This document shows positions 36,330 to 44,405 of a stretch of DNA of 64,000 nucleotides, piece after piece. The notes under the pieces are model-generated. The model was not told the origin of the DNA. It searched no databases and was given only the letters and a program-made list of their open reading frames with translations. The translations under genes and the position numbers were made by a program. Location: NCBI GenBank assembly GCA_963835775.1, contig CAWIHB010000004.1:682001-746000 (forward strand), in the 5' to 3' direction. Position 1 is the stretch's first letter. Every line of letters begins with the position of its first letter. Source of the stretch: Palsa-504 sp963835775 (lineage in GTDB: Bacteria; Actinomycetota; Actinomycetes; Streptosporangiales; Streptosporangiaceae).

Positions 36330-37484
36330 TCACGGCGCGCTGGCCAGCACCTCGCTCACCTTCACCCAGCGGCCGGAAGCGGCCGAGATCTCCATCGCCT
36401 CGCACACCGCTTGCGCCGCCGCGCCCTCGGCGAAGCCGGGGGTCCACGGCGTGCCAGGCCAGCCCGCCAGCAGGTCCGCGGCCTGGTTGGCAAACGACGA
36501 GCCGTACCCGACACCCTGGCCGATCGGCCACCACTGGGCCGCGTACGGGTGCGTGGGATGCTCGGCCCGGATCCGCCGCATCCCGTACAGCCGCACGTCG
36601 TCGTCGGCCCCGGCGTACCACAGCTCGTTCAGCCGGGTGTAGTCGAACATCAGCGTGCCACGGCTGCCGTTGACCTCGACGGTGAAGTCGCAGGGCCGGC
36701 GGACGGCGGCCCGGGCCACCTCGAAGCTGCCCAGCGCGCCCGACTCGAACCGCAGCAGGGCGCTGGCCGCATCGTCCACGGTCACCGGGACCTGGCCGCC
36801 GCCGGCCCCGGGCCGCTGCGTGATGAACGTCTCCGCCTGCGCGCAGGCCGACTTGACCGGCCCGGCCATGCTCAGCGCCAGGTCGATCAGGTGGCAGCCG
36901 AGGTCGCTGATCGTGGTCCCGCCCATGGCCCGGTCGAAGCGCCAGTCGTGCGGGGTGGCCGGGTCGGTGAACTCATCCGACAGCCAGGTGGCCCGCCACA
37001 GCCGCACCTGCCCGACCGCACCCTCGTCGATCATCCGCATCATCAGCGCCAGCGCCGGCAGCCGCCGGTAGTTGAAGCCGACCGCGTTGGGCACCCCGGC
37101 CCTCCGCACCGCGGCCAGCGCCGCGGCCGCCTCCCGGTAGGAGGTGGCCAGCGGCTTCTCGCACAGCACCGCCTTGCCCGCCGCCGCGGCCGCCGCCGCG
37201 ATCTGTGCGTGAGTGCCGGGCGGCGTGCAGATGTCCACCACGTCCACGTCGTCCCGCGCGACCAGCTCCCGCCAGTCGGTGACCGTGTCGGGCACGCCGT
37301 ACCCGGCCGCCGCGGCCGCCACCGCCCCGGCGTCCCGCCCGGACATCACCGCGACCACCGGCGTCACCGGCAGGGCCCGCAGCATCGGCGCCACCCGGTA
37401 GCCATAGCAGTGCGCCTTGCCCATCAGCCCGTAGCCCACGATCCCCACGCGCAGCACGGGCCCGGCCCCCGGAGGCGCCGTCAC
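36330..37484 (-). CDS. Gfo/Idh/MocA-family oxidoreductase 1
   Basis: NAD(P)-dependent sugar or cyclitol dehydrogenase, 384 residues. The N-terminal Rossmann fold starts VGIVGYGLMGKAHCYGY; the catalytic-lysine motif is CEKPLATSYREA; the C-terminal sheet domain has GGTTISDLGCHLIDLALSM with the conserved Asp/His. GTG 37484 starts five bases after the stop of the preceding gene, so they are co-transcribed. It is one of three family members in this operon, which suggests stepwise oxidation of a sugar or inositol-type compound; the substrate is unknown. Confidence 0.92.
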   Translation of the reverse strand: MTAPPGAGPVLRVGIVGYGLMGKAHCYGYRVAPMLRALPVTPVVAVMSGRDAGAVAAAAAGYGVPDTVTDWRELVARDDVDVVDICTPPGTHAQIAAAAAAAGKAVLCEKPLATSYREAAAALAAVRRAGVPNAVGFNYRRLPALALMMRMIDEGAVGQVRLWRATWLSDEFTDPATPHDWRFDRAMGGTTISDLGCHLIDLALSMAGPVKSACAQAETFITQRPGAGGGQVPVTVDDAASALLRFESGALGSFEVARAAVRRPCDFTVEVNGSRGTLMFDYTRLNELWYAGADDDVRLYGMRRIRAEHPTHPYAAQWWPIGQGVGYGSSFANQAADLLAGWPGTPWTPGFAEGAAAQAVCEAMEISAASGRWVKVSEVLASAP

Positions 37485-37489
37485 CGCGC

Positions 37490-38587
37490 TCAGCCGCCCG
37501 GCCGGTGCCGGTAGCTGGGCGGCAGGCCCTCACTCGCGTCCCCGCGCGGGCCGTCCCCGCGCGGGCCGTCCCCGCGCGGGCCGTCCCCACCCGGGCCGGC
37601 CTGGCCCGAGGACAAGGCCGGTATCGCCGCGGTGACCTGCTCGGCCGCGGTCAGCGCCGCGACCGCGTCGGCGGCCGTGGCGCCCTCGCAGGGCCCGCCG
37701 CGAGCGAACGAGGCGAAGCTCTCCGCCTGCCGCCGCAGCGCCTCGAGCTGGGCCACCTCGCCCTCGGCCGGGTCGATGACGTCGCAGCGCTCGCTGCCGC
37801 GGGTGCCGAACACCTCGGCCCACACGATGTCGCCCACCGGGTAGTAGCGGCCCAGCGAGACGAACCCGGTGGCGCCCCCGGACAGCGACACGATGACCTG
37901 CGCGCCGTCGGTGTCGGCGATCCCGTCCGGCGCCGCGCCGGACCCGACCGCGGCCAGGCTGGCGATGTCCTGGCCGGTCAGCCAGCGAAGCTGGTCGAAC
38001 TCGTGCACGCCCATGTCGATCGCGATCCCGCCGCTGTGCGCGCGGAACAGGGGCGACGGCGGCCGCTCGTCCCACTGGTAGCAGGTGACCAGGTGGATCA
38101 CGCCCAGCGAGCCATCGGCGATCCGGTCGTGCAGCTGCCGCAGGCCCGGCACGAACCGGCGCCAGTACGCCACCTGCAACGGCACTCCCGCCGCCGCGGC
38201 CACCTCGGCCGACGCCCGGGCCGCCGCCGCGGTCAGCCCGCACGGCTTCTCGCACAAGATGGGCACACCGCGCGCGGCCGCCTCGGCGATGATCGCGCCA
38301 TGCTGGTCGGTCGGGGCGGCGATCAGCACCCCGTCCAGCTCAGCACCCTCGAGCATCGAAGCAAGGCTCTCGAAAAGCGGCACGCCGGGCGCCGCGACCG
38401 CATCCCGGGCGACCGCCTCCCGGGCGACCGCCTCCCGGGCGACCGCCTCCCGGGCGACCGCCGACATCTCCGCGATGGCCGTCACCGCCACCTTCCGCGA
38501 GCTGGCCAGGGCCCGCAGGTGGGTGCGGCCCATCCGGCCCGCGCCGATCAGTCCCAGCCGGAACGCGGTCATCCCCATGGCCCTCAC
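37490..38587 (-). CDS. Gfo/Idh/MocA-family oxidoreductase 2 with two 15-bp repeat tracts
   Basis: Dehydrogenase of 365 residues: GLIGAGRMGRTHLRALASS Rossmann loop, CEKPCGLTAAAA with the conserved Lys, and GGIAIDMGVHEFDQLRWLTG. GTG 38587 overlaps the stop of the upstream isomerase gene as GTGA, so it is translationally coupled; ATG 38572 (MTAFRLGLI) is the alternative. Two tandem-repeat tracts lie in the coding sequence: 38402-38461 gives AREAV repeats in the Rossmann domain, and 37540-37584 gives GDGPR repeats near the C-terminus. Both keep the frame. The first tract sits between beta-2 and beta-3, where it may be tolerated as a loop. Confidence 0.9.
   Translation of the reverse strand: MRAMGMTAFRLGLIGAGRMGRTHLRALASSRKVAVTAIAEMSAVAREAVAREAVAREAVARDAVAAPGVPLFESLASMLEGAELDGVLIAAPTDQHGAIIAEAAARGVPILCEKPCGLTAAAARASAEVAAAAGVPLQVAYWRRFVPGLRQLHDRIADGSLGVIHLVTCYQWDERPPSPLFRAHSGGIAIDMGVHEFDQLRWLTGQDIASLAAVGSGAAPDGIADTDGAQVIVSLSGGATGFVSLGRYYPVGDIVWAEVFGTRGSERCDVIDPAEGEVAQLEALRRQAESFASFARGGPCEGATAADAVAALTAAEQVTAAIPALSSGQAGPGGDGPRGDGPRGDGPRGDASEGLPPSYRHRPGG
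37540..37584. repeat. 15-bp tandem repeat, three copies, C-terminal coding tract
   Basis: Three perfect copies of CCCCGCGCGGGCCGT with a degraded fourth up to 37599. The tract encodes Gly-Asp-Gly-Pro-Arg repeats and keeps the frame of the dehydrogenase gene. Confidence 0.85.
38402..38461. repeat. 15-bp tandem repeat, four copies, N-terminal coding tract
   Basis: Four copies of CTCCCGGGCGACCGC (first with one change). The tract encodes Ala-Arg-Glu-Ala-Val repeats (last with Asp) in the Rossmann domain of the same dehydrogenase. Confidence 0.88.
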
Positions 38588-39522
38588 AGCCCCCGCGCGG
38601 CGAGGAACTCGCGGTTGTGCTGCTGCTCGGCCGCGGCCCGGGCGAACCGCTCCGCGCTGCGCGGCAGGATGTCCTGCTCCACCACCAGCCAGCCGCCGAA
38701 CGACATCCGCCGCAGCCCGTCGAGCACCGCATCCGCGTCCAGGTCACCGCCGCCCAGCGCGCAGAACGCCTCCCGGGTCCAGATCTCGGTCACCGGCGCC
38801 TCGTCGGCGACGATCCGGCCCATCACAGCAAGCCTGGCGTCCTTGAGGTGCACGTGGTTGACCCGGTCACCCAGGTCGGCCAGCATGGCCACCGGGTCGC
38901 CGCCGCCGAGCAGCATGTGCCCGGTCTCCAGGCACAGCCCGACGTCGGACACCTCGAGCACCCGCTCGATCTCCCACGGCGCCTCGACGTTGGTCCCGGT
39001 TTCCGGGTGGAACGTCGGCTCGTAGCCGCGGTCGCGGCAGCGTCCGATGACCCGGGCCAGGCCCGCCGCGAAACGGCGCCAGGCGTCGGCGTCGAACCCG
39101 AGCGCGTGGTCCCGCACCGAACGGCCCGGCCTGCTGCGCCGGGCCGCGCTGCCCGCCTCGGCCAGGGTCGGCCGCGGCGACGGCCCCGGCAGGTAGGACC
39201 GCACCGCGTCGAAGGTGGCCAGGATGGCGTCCAGTTCGGGCAGCGCCCGCTCCAGCGCGTCCGGATCGGCGTAGGGCAGCTCAACGTACGCGCCCGCCAG
39301 GCCCAGGCCGCGCTCGGCCAGCAGCTCGCCGAGCCGCTCGTTGCTGCCCAGGTAGCCGACCGGGCCGAGGTCGATGCCGTCGTAGCCCGCCGCGGCCACC
39401 TGATCCAGGACCGTGGTGCCGTCCGGCACGTTCGGGTCGTGGCCCACGGTCAGCTCGAAGGCCCCGTAGCTGACCGGGGCGTTGGCCACCGCGATCGGCC
39501 GTGCGCCGTTCTCCTCGCTCAT
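38584..39522 (-). CDS. Sugar phosphate isomerase/epimerase-type TIM barrel 1 (IolE-like)
   Basis: Xylose-isomerase-like TIM barrel, 312 residues, of the type that includes inosose dehydratase (IolE). Metal-site segments are visible: VSYGAFELTVG at the start, PTFHPETGTNVE, LCLETGHMLLGGG, NHVHLKDAR and WLVVEQDILPRSAE near the end. It follows ten bases after the upstream dehydrogenase gene and overlaps the downstream one by four bases. An inosose dehydratase role is attractive because the true iol operon further right is broken, but the substrate cannot be fixed from sequence. Confidence 0.87.
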   Translation of the reverse strand: MSEENGARPIAVANAPVSYGAFELTVGHDPNVPDGTTVLDQVAAAGYDGIDLGPVGYLGSNERLGELLAERGLGLAGAYVELPYADPDALERALPELDAILATFDAVRSYLPGPSPRPTLAEAGSAARRSRPGRSVRDHALGFDADAWRRFAAGLARVIGRCRDRGYEPTFHPETGTNVEAPWEIERVLEVSDVGLCLETGHMLLGGGDPVAMLADLGDRVNHVHLKDARLAVMGRIVADEAPVTEIWTREAFCALGGGDLDADAVLDGLRRMSFGGWLVVEQDILPRSAERFARAAAEQQHNREFLAARGL

Positions 39523-39532
39523 CCGGCTGTCC

Positions 39533-40639
39533 TTAGCTTGTCGGGTGATCCACCGGCATACCCCGGTGGTGGCAGTCGATGATGGCCTGGCACAGCAGCA
39601 CGTCCCGCAGGCCGTCCGCGCCGGCCGTCTCCGGCGCCAGGCCGGTCACGATGGCCTGGTGGAACGCCTCGAGCTCGCGCTTGAACCCGCTCTCGTAGCC
39701 CGTGGTCTCCTCGGTCCGCCAGGACCGGCTCGACCCGTCGCCGCCCTCGATCTCCAGCGTGGCCGGCTCGTTGCGCAGGAACGGCGAGGGGAACGTCAGG
39801 CGCAGCCGCCGGTCCGGGGCGTACAGCGCGAACTCCATCCCGTACCTGGCGATGCCCGGCAGGTCGATCCAGTGGATGGCCACCGGCAGGTCACCGAACC
39901 TGAGCATGACCGTGACCTGGTCCAGGGCCAGGCCGGCGTACTCCAGCCGGGTCGGCTCGCCCAGCAGGCCGCGGACCGTGTTCAGTTCGTGCACCAGCGT
40001 GTCGAGCAGCACCATCTCGTAGACCTGCCGTTCCAGATCGGTGGCCGTCCCGGTCGCGGCCCTGATCCGCTCATCGCTGTCGGCCCGCAGGCCGGCCGCC
40101 GTCTCGGCCGGCAGCGGCGCCCGGGGGAGCAGCGGGTAGTGCCCGATGTAGGGCCGCAGGGGCGACTCGAAGGTGGTCACCCGCAGCAGCCGGGCGCCGT
40201 CCAGCCGGGCCGTCTCCTCCCGCATCCGCGCGAACGCCGGGTCGTACCGTTTCGGGTACCCGGTCATCAGCACCACGCCGGCCTGCTCGGCGGCCGCGAC
40301 CATGGCCCGGCCCTCGGCGGCGGAAAAGCACATTGGCTTCTCCGTGAACACGTGCCGTCCGGCCCGGGCCGCCGCCTCGGCGATCGGCGCGTGGCTGCCC
40401 GAGGTCAGCACCAGCACGGCATCGAGCGGATGGCCGAGCAGCTCGCGCCAGTCGGTATAGACGGCCGGGATGCCGTAGCGCCCGGCGCAGGCCCGGGCGC
40501 TGTCACCGTCCAGGTCGCACACTGCCGCGACCTCGAACCTATCGGCCAGTTCGGCCAGGTAGTGCAGGTGCATGACCTGGGCGATGACGCCGGTCCCGAT
40601 CAGGCCGACCTGGACCCTTTGGCCGACCCGGACCCTCAC
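39533..40639 (-). CDS. Gfo/Idh/MocA-family oxidoreductase 3
   Basis: Dehydrogenase of 368 residues with VGLIGTGVIAQVMHLHYLAEL as nucleotide-binding loop, FTEKPMCFSAAEGRAMV with the conserved Lys and a C-terminal domain containing VLLDTLVHELNTVRGLLG. GTG 40639 overlaps the TGA of the isomerase gene by four bases (GTGA), so translation is coupled. It lacks the usual GGG-DxGxH pattern, having LDTLVHELN instead, as in some family branches. Substrate unknown. Confidence 0.9.
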   Translation of the reverse strand: MRVRVGQRVQVGLIGTGVIAQVMHLHYLAELADRFEVAAVCDLDGDSARACAGRYGIPAVYTDWRELLGHPLDAVLVLTSGSHAPIAEAAARAGRHVFTEKPMCFSAAEGRAMVAAAEQAGVVLMTGYPKRYDPAFARMREETARLDGARLLRVTTFESPLRPYIGHYPLLPRAPLPAETAAGLRADSDERIRAATGTATDLERQVYEMVLLDTLVHELNTVRGLLGEPTRLEYAGLALDQVTVMLRFGDLPVAIHWIDLPGIARYGMEFALYAPDRRLRLTFPSPFLRNEPATLEIEGGDGSSRSWRTEETTGYESGFKRELEAFHQAIVTGLAPETAGADGLRDVLLCQAIIDCHHRGMPVDHPTS

Positions 40640-41631
40640 GCCGGCTCCAACGCGGTGTCCGCGGTGTCCGCGGCGTCCTCGATGGCGGCCCGCAGCAGCC
40701 GCGCGGCCTCGGGCACGCCTTCGGTGGCGGGCACGAACGGGTCCTCATGCTCGATCGAGATGACCCGCGCCGCCGAGCCGTCCAGGGCGCGGATCAGGCC
40801 CGCCCACCAGGCCAGATCATGGCCGCGGCCGGGCACCGCGAAGGTCCACGGCATCTCGGCGGCCGGCTCAGGCCAGCGCCGGTCGAGCAGGCCGTTGAGG
40901 GCCATCTGCTCGGCGTGGAAGACGGTGTCCTTGCCGTGCACATGCGCCACCCGGTCGCCCAGCGCGGCGGCCACCCGGTGGCCGTCCATGCCCATCCAGA
41001 ACAAGTGGCTGGGATCGAGGTTGGCGGCCAGCGACGGCCCCAGCGCCGCCACCCGGCCGAACGTCTCCACGTTGAACGCGCAGGTCCCCGGGTGCAGCTC
41101 CAGGCAGACCCGCAGCTGCGGGCTCTCGGCCGCGGCGAACCGGGCCAGGCCGGACCAATACGGCGCGATCTGGTCCTCCCACTGCCGCTGGTAGACGCCT
41201 TCCAGGTAGGGCAGCCAGCCGCCCGCGCCGAAGTGCGGCACCTGGTCGCCCGGCGCACCGCCCGGGCAGCCGGCCAGCGCCACCACCCGGTCCACGCCGA
41301 GCAGCGCGGCCAGCCGGATGGCATTACGCAGTGCCCGGTCGTGCTGGCGGGCCAGGTCGCGGTCGGGATGCAGCGGGTTACCCCAGACATTCAGCGCGTC
41401 GACCCGCAGCCCGTGCCTGGCCGGGCCGGCCAGCCAGTCCGACCGGGCCTGGCCGCTGGCCAGCAGGGCGGCCACATCGCAGTGCGGATGGGGCGCGTAG
41501 CCGCCGGCCCCGATCTCGAGCTCGGTCACCTCGGGGGCGTTCTCGCCCAGCCAGGTCATGACCTGCTCGAGCGGCCAGTCCAGGAAGGCCTCGAGCACCA
41601 CGCCGATCCGCAGGGTGCTCCCGGCCGTCAT
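40636..41631 (-). CDS. Sugar phosphate isomerase/epimerase-type TIM barrel 2
   Basis: TIM-barrel isomerase of 331 residues, first gene of the operon. Metal-ligand segments: VTELEIGAGGYAPHPHCD, VCLELHPGTCAFNVETF, ANLDPSHLFWMGMD, AHVHGKDTVFH and VISIEHEDPF. The long DPSHLFWMGMDG segment is typical of the family branch often found beside Gfo/Idh/MocA dehydrogenases. ATG 41631 is 11 bases behind GGGAGG. The divergent GntR gene 190 bp away probably controls it. Confidence 0.88.
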   Translation of the reverse strand: MTAGSTLRIGVVLEAFLDWPLEQVMTWLGENAPEVTELEIGAGGYAPHPHCDVAALLASGQARSDWLAGPARHGLRVDALNVWGNPLHPDRDLARQHDRALRNAIRLAALLGVDRVVALAGCPGGAPGDQVPHFGAGGWLPYLEGVYQRQWEDQIAPYWSGLARFAAAESPQLRVCLELHPGTCAFNVETFGRVAALGPSLAANLDPSHLFWMGMDGHRVAAALGDRVAHVHGKDTVFHAEQMALNGLLDRRWPEPAAEMPWTFAVPGRGHDLAWWAGLIRALDGSAARVISIEHEDPFVPATEGVPEAARLLRAAIEDAADTADTALEPA

Positions 41632-41821
41632 TGCGCGCTCAGCCTCCCACGGTGGTGATGGTTGATCTTGACCTGGCCCGTTATGACCTGTCAAGAGCCT
41701 GTGAATATGTTCAGACAAAATGGAATACCCAGGACAAAAAATGGAGTACCTAGCCCGCGGATGGTAACTAACTCTGCAGTGGTTAGAATGTCCAAACAAA
41801 CGAGCCTAGTGACACGCGCGG
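41632..41821. promoter_or_regulatory. Divergent promoter with near-direct repeats, candidate GntR operators
   Basis: The gap between the isomerase/dehydrogenase operon and the gntR gene is notably AT-rich. It carries GACAAAATGGAATACC (41714-41729) and GACAAAAAATGGAGTACC (41733-41750), two near-identical direct repeats about 19 bp apart, i.e. nearly two helical turns. A further GTGGTTAGAATGTCC follows at 41780. The repeats are good candidates for regulator binding. Confidence 0.5.
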
Positions 41822-42604
41822 ATGGCGACTATGCCAGAACCTGAGGCCACCACCAGCGGCCCCATCACCATCGACCGGACCAGCCCGGTTCCGCTGTACT
41901 TCCAGCTGGCCCAGCACTTCGAGTCGGCCATCAGGTCCGGTGCGCTCAAGGTCGGCGCCCGGCTGGAGAACGAGGTGCAGCTGGCCGAGCTGCTGGGCCT
42001 GTCGCGGCCCACCGTGCGCGCGGCCTTCCTCTACCTGGCCAACAAGGGCCTGGTGGTCCGCAAGCGCGGCGCGGGCACCCTGGTGGCCAACGAGCGGATC
42101 GACCGCAACGTCGAGCTGACCAGCTTGTATGACGACCTGGCGGCCAGCGGCCGCACCCCGGCCACCCGGGTGCTCAAGGCCGAGGTCAGCCACGCCACCG
42201 ACCAGGTCGCCGAGGCGCTGAAGCTGCCCGAGCGGGCGCTGGTGATGTCCCTGGAGCGGATCAGGCTGGCCGACGGCGAGCCCATGGCCCTGATGCACAA
42301 CTACCTTCCGGCCGGGCTGGTCCAGCTGAACGTCGACATGCTCGAGCAGCACGGCCTGTATGAGCTGCTGCGCGCCTCCGGCGTCGGGATGTACACCGCC
42401 ACCCAGCGCATGTGCGCCAAGAACGCCTCGGCGGCCGAGGCCCGGATGCTGAATGAGACCCGCGGCACCGCGCTGCTGACCATGGAGCGCATCGCCTACG
42501 ACCAGGCCGGCCGGCCGGTCGAGTTCGCCACGCACCTGTACCGGGCCTCCCGGTACGCCTTCACCACGACCTTCCCCAGGCCGGCTGACCCCAGGCCTGG
42601 CTGA
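41822..42604 (+). CDS. GntR-family regulator, HutC/UTRA type
   Basis: Transcription factor of 260 residues. The N-terminal winged helix reads PLYFQLAQHFESAIRSGALKVGARLENEVQLAELLGLSRPTVRAAFLYLANKGLVVRKRGAGT; the C-terminal UTRA effector domain spans about residues 95-255 (SLYDDLAASGRTPATRVL to RASRYAFTT). UTRA regulators sense sugars or other small metabolites. It is divergent from the dehydrogenase/isomerase operon and probably represses it until a pathway metabolite binds. Start ATG 41822 or ATG 41831; an intrinsic terminator lies just downstream. Confidence 0.93.
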   Translation: MATMPEPEATTSGPITIDRTSPVPLYFQLAQHFESAIRSGALKVGARLENEVQLAELLGLSRPTVRAAFLYLANKGLVVRKRGAGTLVANERIDRNVELTSLYDDLAASGRTPATRVLKAEVSHATDQVAEALKLPERALVMSLERIRLADGEPMALMHNYLPAGLVQLNVDMLEQHGLYELLRASGVGMYTATQRMCAKNASAAEARMLNETRGTALLTMERIAYDQAGRPVEFATHLYRASRYAFTTTFPRPADPRPG

Positions 42605-42613
42605 CCCCAGGCC

Positions 42614-42649
42614 GGCTGACCCTGCCCGGTCAGCCCTGAAGGTCTTTTT
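42614..42649 (+). terminator. Intrinsic terminator of the gntR gene
   Basis: GGCTGACC (42614-42621) pairs with GGTCAGCC (42628-42635) around CTGCCC, and CTTTTT follows at 42644-42649. The T-run is also the beginning of one copy of the dispersed T-tract motif. Confidence 0.75.
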
Positions 42650-42680
42650 ATGCCGAACGGGCCAGGCTGCTCGCCCCGCC

Positions 42681-44252
42681 TCAGCTCTTGCGCAGCGTGG
42701 CAGTCTCCTGCTCGATGTTATCCGTCCAGCGGTAGGCCAGCGCGGCACCCTGGCGGGTGAACGTCACGGTCCCGCCCACGCACCCGCCGGCCTGCGGCTC
42801 GCTGAACGTGAGCACCGTCGCCGTCGCACTGGCCAGGGTGAGGGTGTTGACGCAGCTGCCCGCCTCGTTCTCCGCTGCCGTCGTGCCGCCCGCCGTCATC
42901 GTGAACGTGATGGGGTTCTGGAACCCGGCGCCCGGAGCGGCGATGGCGGCCAGGGTCGCCGTGCCCTTCCAGGTGCCCGCGAAGGCGGCCGGGATGGCGA
43001 CCCCGCCGGCCCGGACCGTGGCGGGCGGCGAACTGGCGGGCGGCGTGCTGCCGGCCGAGGCCGGCGGGGCGCTGCTCGACGTGCCACTTGGAGTGTTCGA
43101 CGCAGGCCGGTTGAGCAGCAGGACGCCCGCCACGGCCAGGATGACCACCGCGGCGGCGCTGCCGGCGGCCAGGGCCAGCCCGCGCCGGGACCGCCGCGAC
43201 CCCGTGGCCGGGACGGCCGGGACGCCCGGCCCGGACAGCGTGGACCCGGGCAGCTCGGGCACCGGGCCGGTCCGGGGGTCAAAGGCCGCCGGCGCCGCCG
43301 CGCCCGCCCCCGGGGCCAGGCCGGACGGCGAGCTGAGGTGCGTGGGCTGGCTGGCGAAGGGCACGCTGTCGACGGGGAAGGCCTGACCCGCCGGTCCGGC
43401 CGGCACCCCGGGGCCTGCCGGGGTGAGCAGGGTCTGCTGCGGGTACGGCGCGGACGGATCGACCAGGCGGAGCATGATGTCGCGGGCCTTCGGCCGCCGG
43501 GCCGGATCCTTGTCCAGGCACTCGATGATGACCGGCCGCAGCGAGTCAGGCACGCCGGTGACGTCGGGCACCTCGTTCATGATGCGCATCATGACGGCCA
43601 TTACCGAGTCGCCGCCGAACGCCAGCCGGCCGGTAGCGGCGAAGATCATCGTCACCGCCCAGGCGAAAATGTCCACCGCGCTGGTCGGCCGGGCCCCGGC
43701 CAGCTGCTCGGGCGCGATGAAGGACGGGGTGCCGATCAGGCCGCTGGTGATGGTCGAGGCGTCGATGAGGCGGGCGATGCCGAAGTCGACCACCCGGGGG
43801 CCGTCCGGGCCGAGCAGCACGTTGGCCGGCTTGAAGTCACGGTGCACCACCCCCGCGCCGTGGATGGCGGTCAGTGCGGTGGCCGTCCCCACGGCCAGCC
43901 GCTGCAGGTCGTGCTCGGGCAGCGGGCCCCGCTCGCGCACCCGGTCCTGCAGCGACGGGCCGTCGACGAACTCGCTGACGATGTAGCGCCGGTCGCCTTC
44001 CGCGGAGGCCTCGATGACGCCGGCCGTGACGAACGGCTGGACCTGGTGCACCGCGTCGAGCTCGCGGGCCAGCCGCTCGAGCACCATGGCATCGACGCTG
44101 GACCGCAGCACCTTGACCGCGACCCGTTCTTCGCCTGGGCCGGTGCCGCGGCCGAGGTAGACGATGCCCTGGCCGCCCTCGCCGAGCCGCCCGAGCAGCT
44201 CGAAGCGGCCCAGCCGCTCAGGGTCGCCAGGCTCCAGTGGTTTGACCGGCAT
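42681..44252 (-). CDS. Membrane-anchored Ser/Thr protein kinase (PknB-type)
   Basis: Hanks-type kinase of 523 residues. Catalytic features: G-loop GRLGEGGQGIVYLG, Lys in VAVKVL, HRDFKPANVLL catalytic loop (about 138), DFGIARL Mg loop and FIAPEQL activation end. A Pro/Gly/Ala-rich juxtamembrane region runs to about residue 350, then one membrane helix (LALAAGSAAAVVILAVAGVLLL) and an extracellular domain with two Cys (EAGSCVNTL, GGCVGGTVTF), probably disulfide-bonded. There are no PASTA repeats. The outer domain presumably senses an unknown signal. Confidence 0.95.
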   Translation of the reverse strand: MPVKPLEPGDPERLGRFELLGRLGEGGQGIVYLGRGTGPGEERVAVKVLRSSVDAMVLERLARELDAVHQVQPFVTAGVIEASAEGDRRYIVSEFVDGPSLQDRVRERGPLPEHDLQRLAVGTATALTAIHGAGVVHRDFKPANVLLGPDGPRVVDFGIARLIDASTITSGLIGTPSFIAPEQLAGARPTSAVDIFAWAVTMIFAATGRLAFGGDSVMAVMMRIMNEVPDVTGVPDSLRPVIIECLDKDPARRPKARDIMLRLVDPSAPYPQQTLLTPAGPGVPAGPAGQAFPVDSVPFASQPTHLSSPSGLAPGAGAAAPAAFDPRTGPVPELPGSTLSGPGVPAVPATGSRRSRRGLALAAGSAAAVVILAVAGVLLLNRPASNTPSGTSSSAPPASAGSTPPASSPPATVRAGGVAIPAAFAGTWKGTATLAAIAAPGAGFQNPITFTMTAGGTTAAENEAGSCVNTLTLASATATVLTFSEPQAGGCVGGTVTFTRQGAALAYRWTDNIEQETATLRKS

Positions 44253-44405
44253 CGCCTCTCCGGGGATCGCTTGGCGGCTGCGTCGTGAAAAGAGTATGCG
44301 CCCGGCGGGTCACGGTGTCCTTGACTACACAGTCCTGGACTACCCAGCCGACCGCGTTCATCATGAGGTTGACAGCTCCCAAAGCTGTAAACGGGGAGGA
44401 ACACG

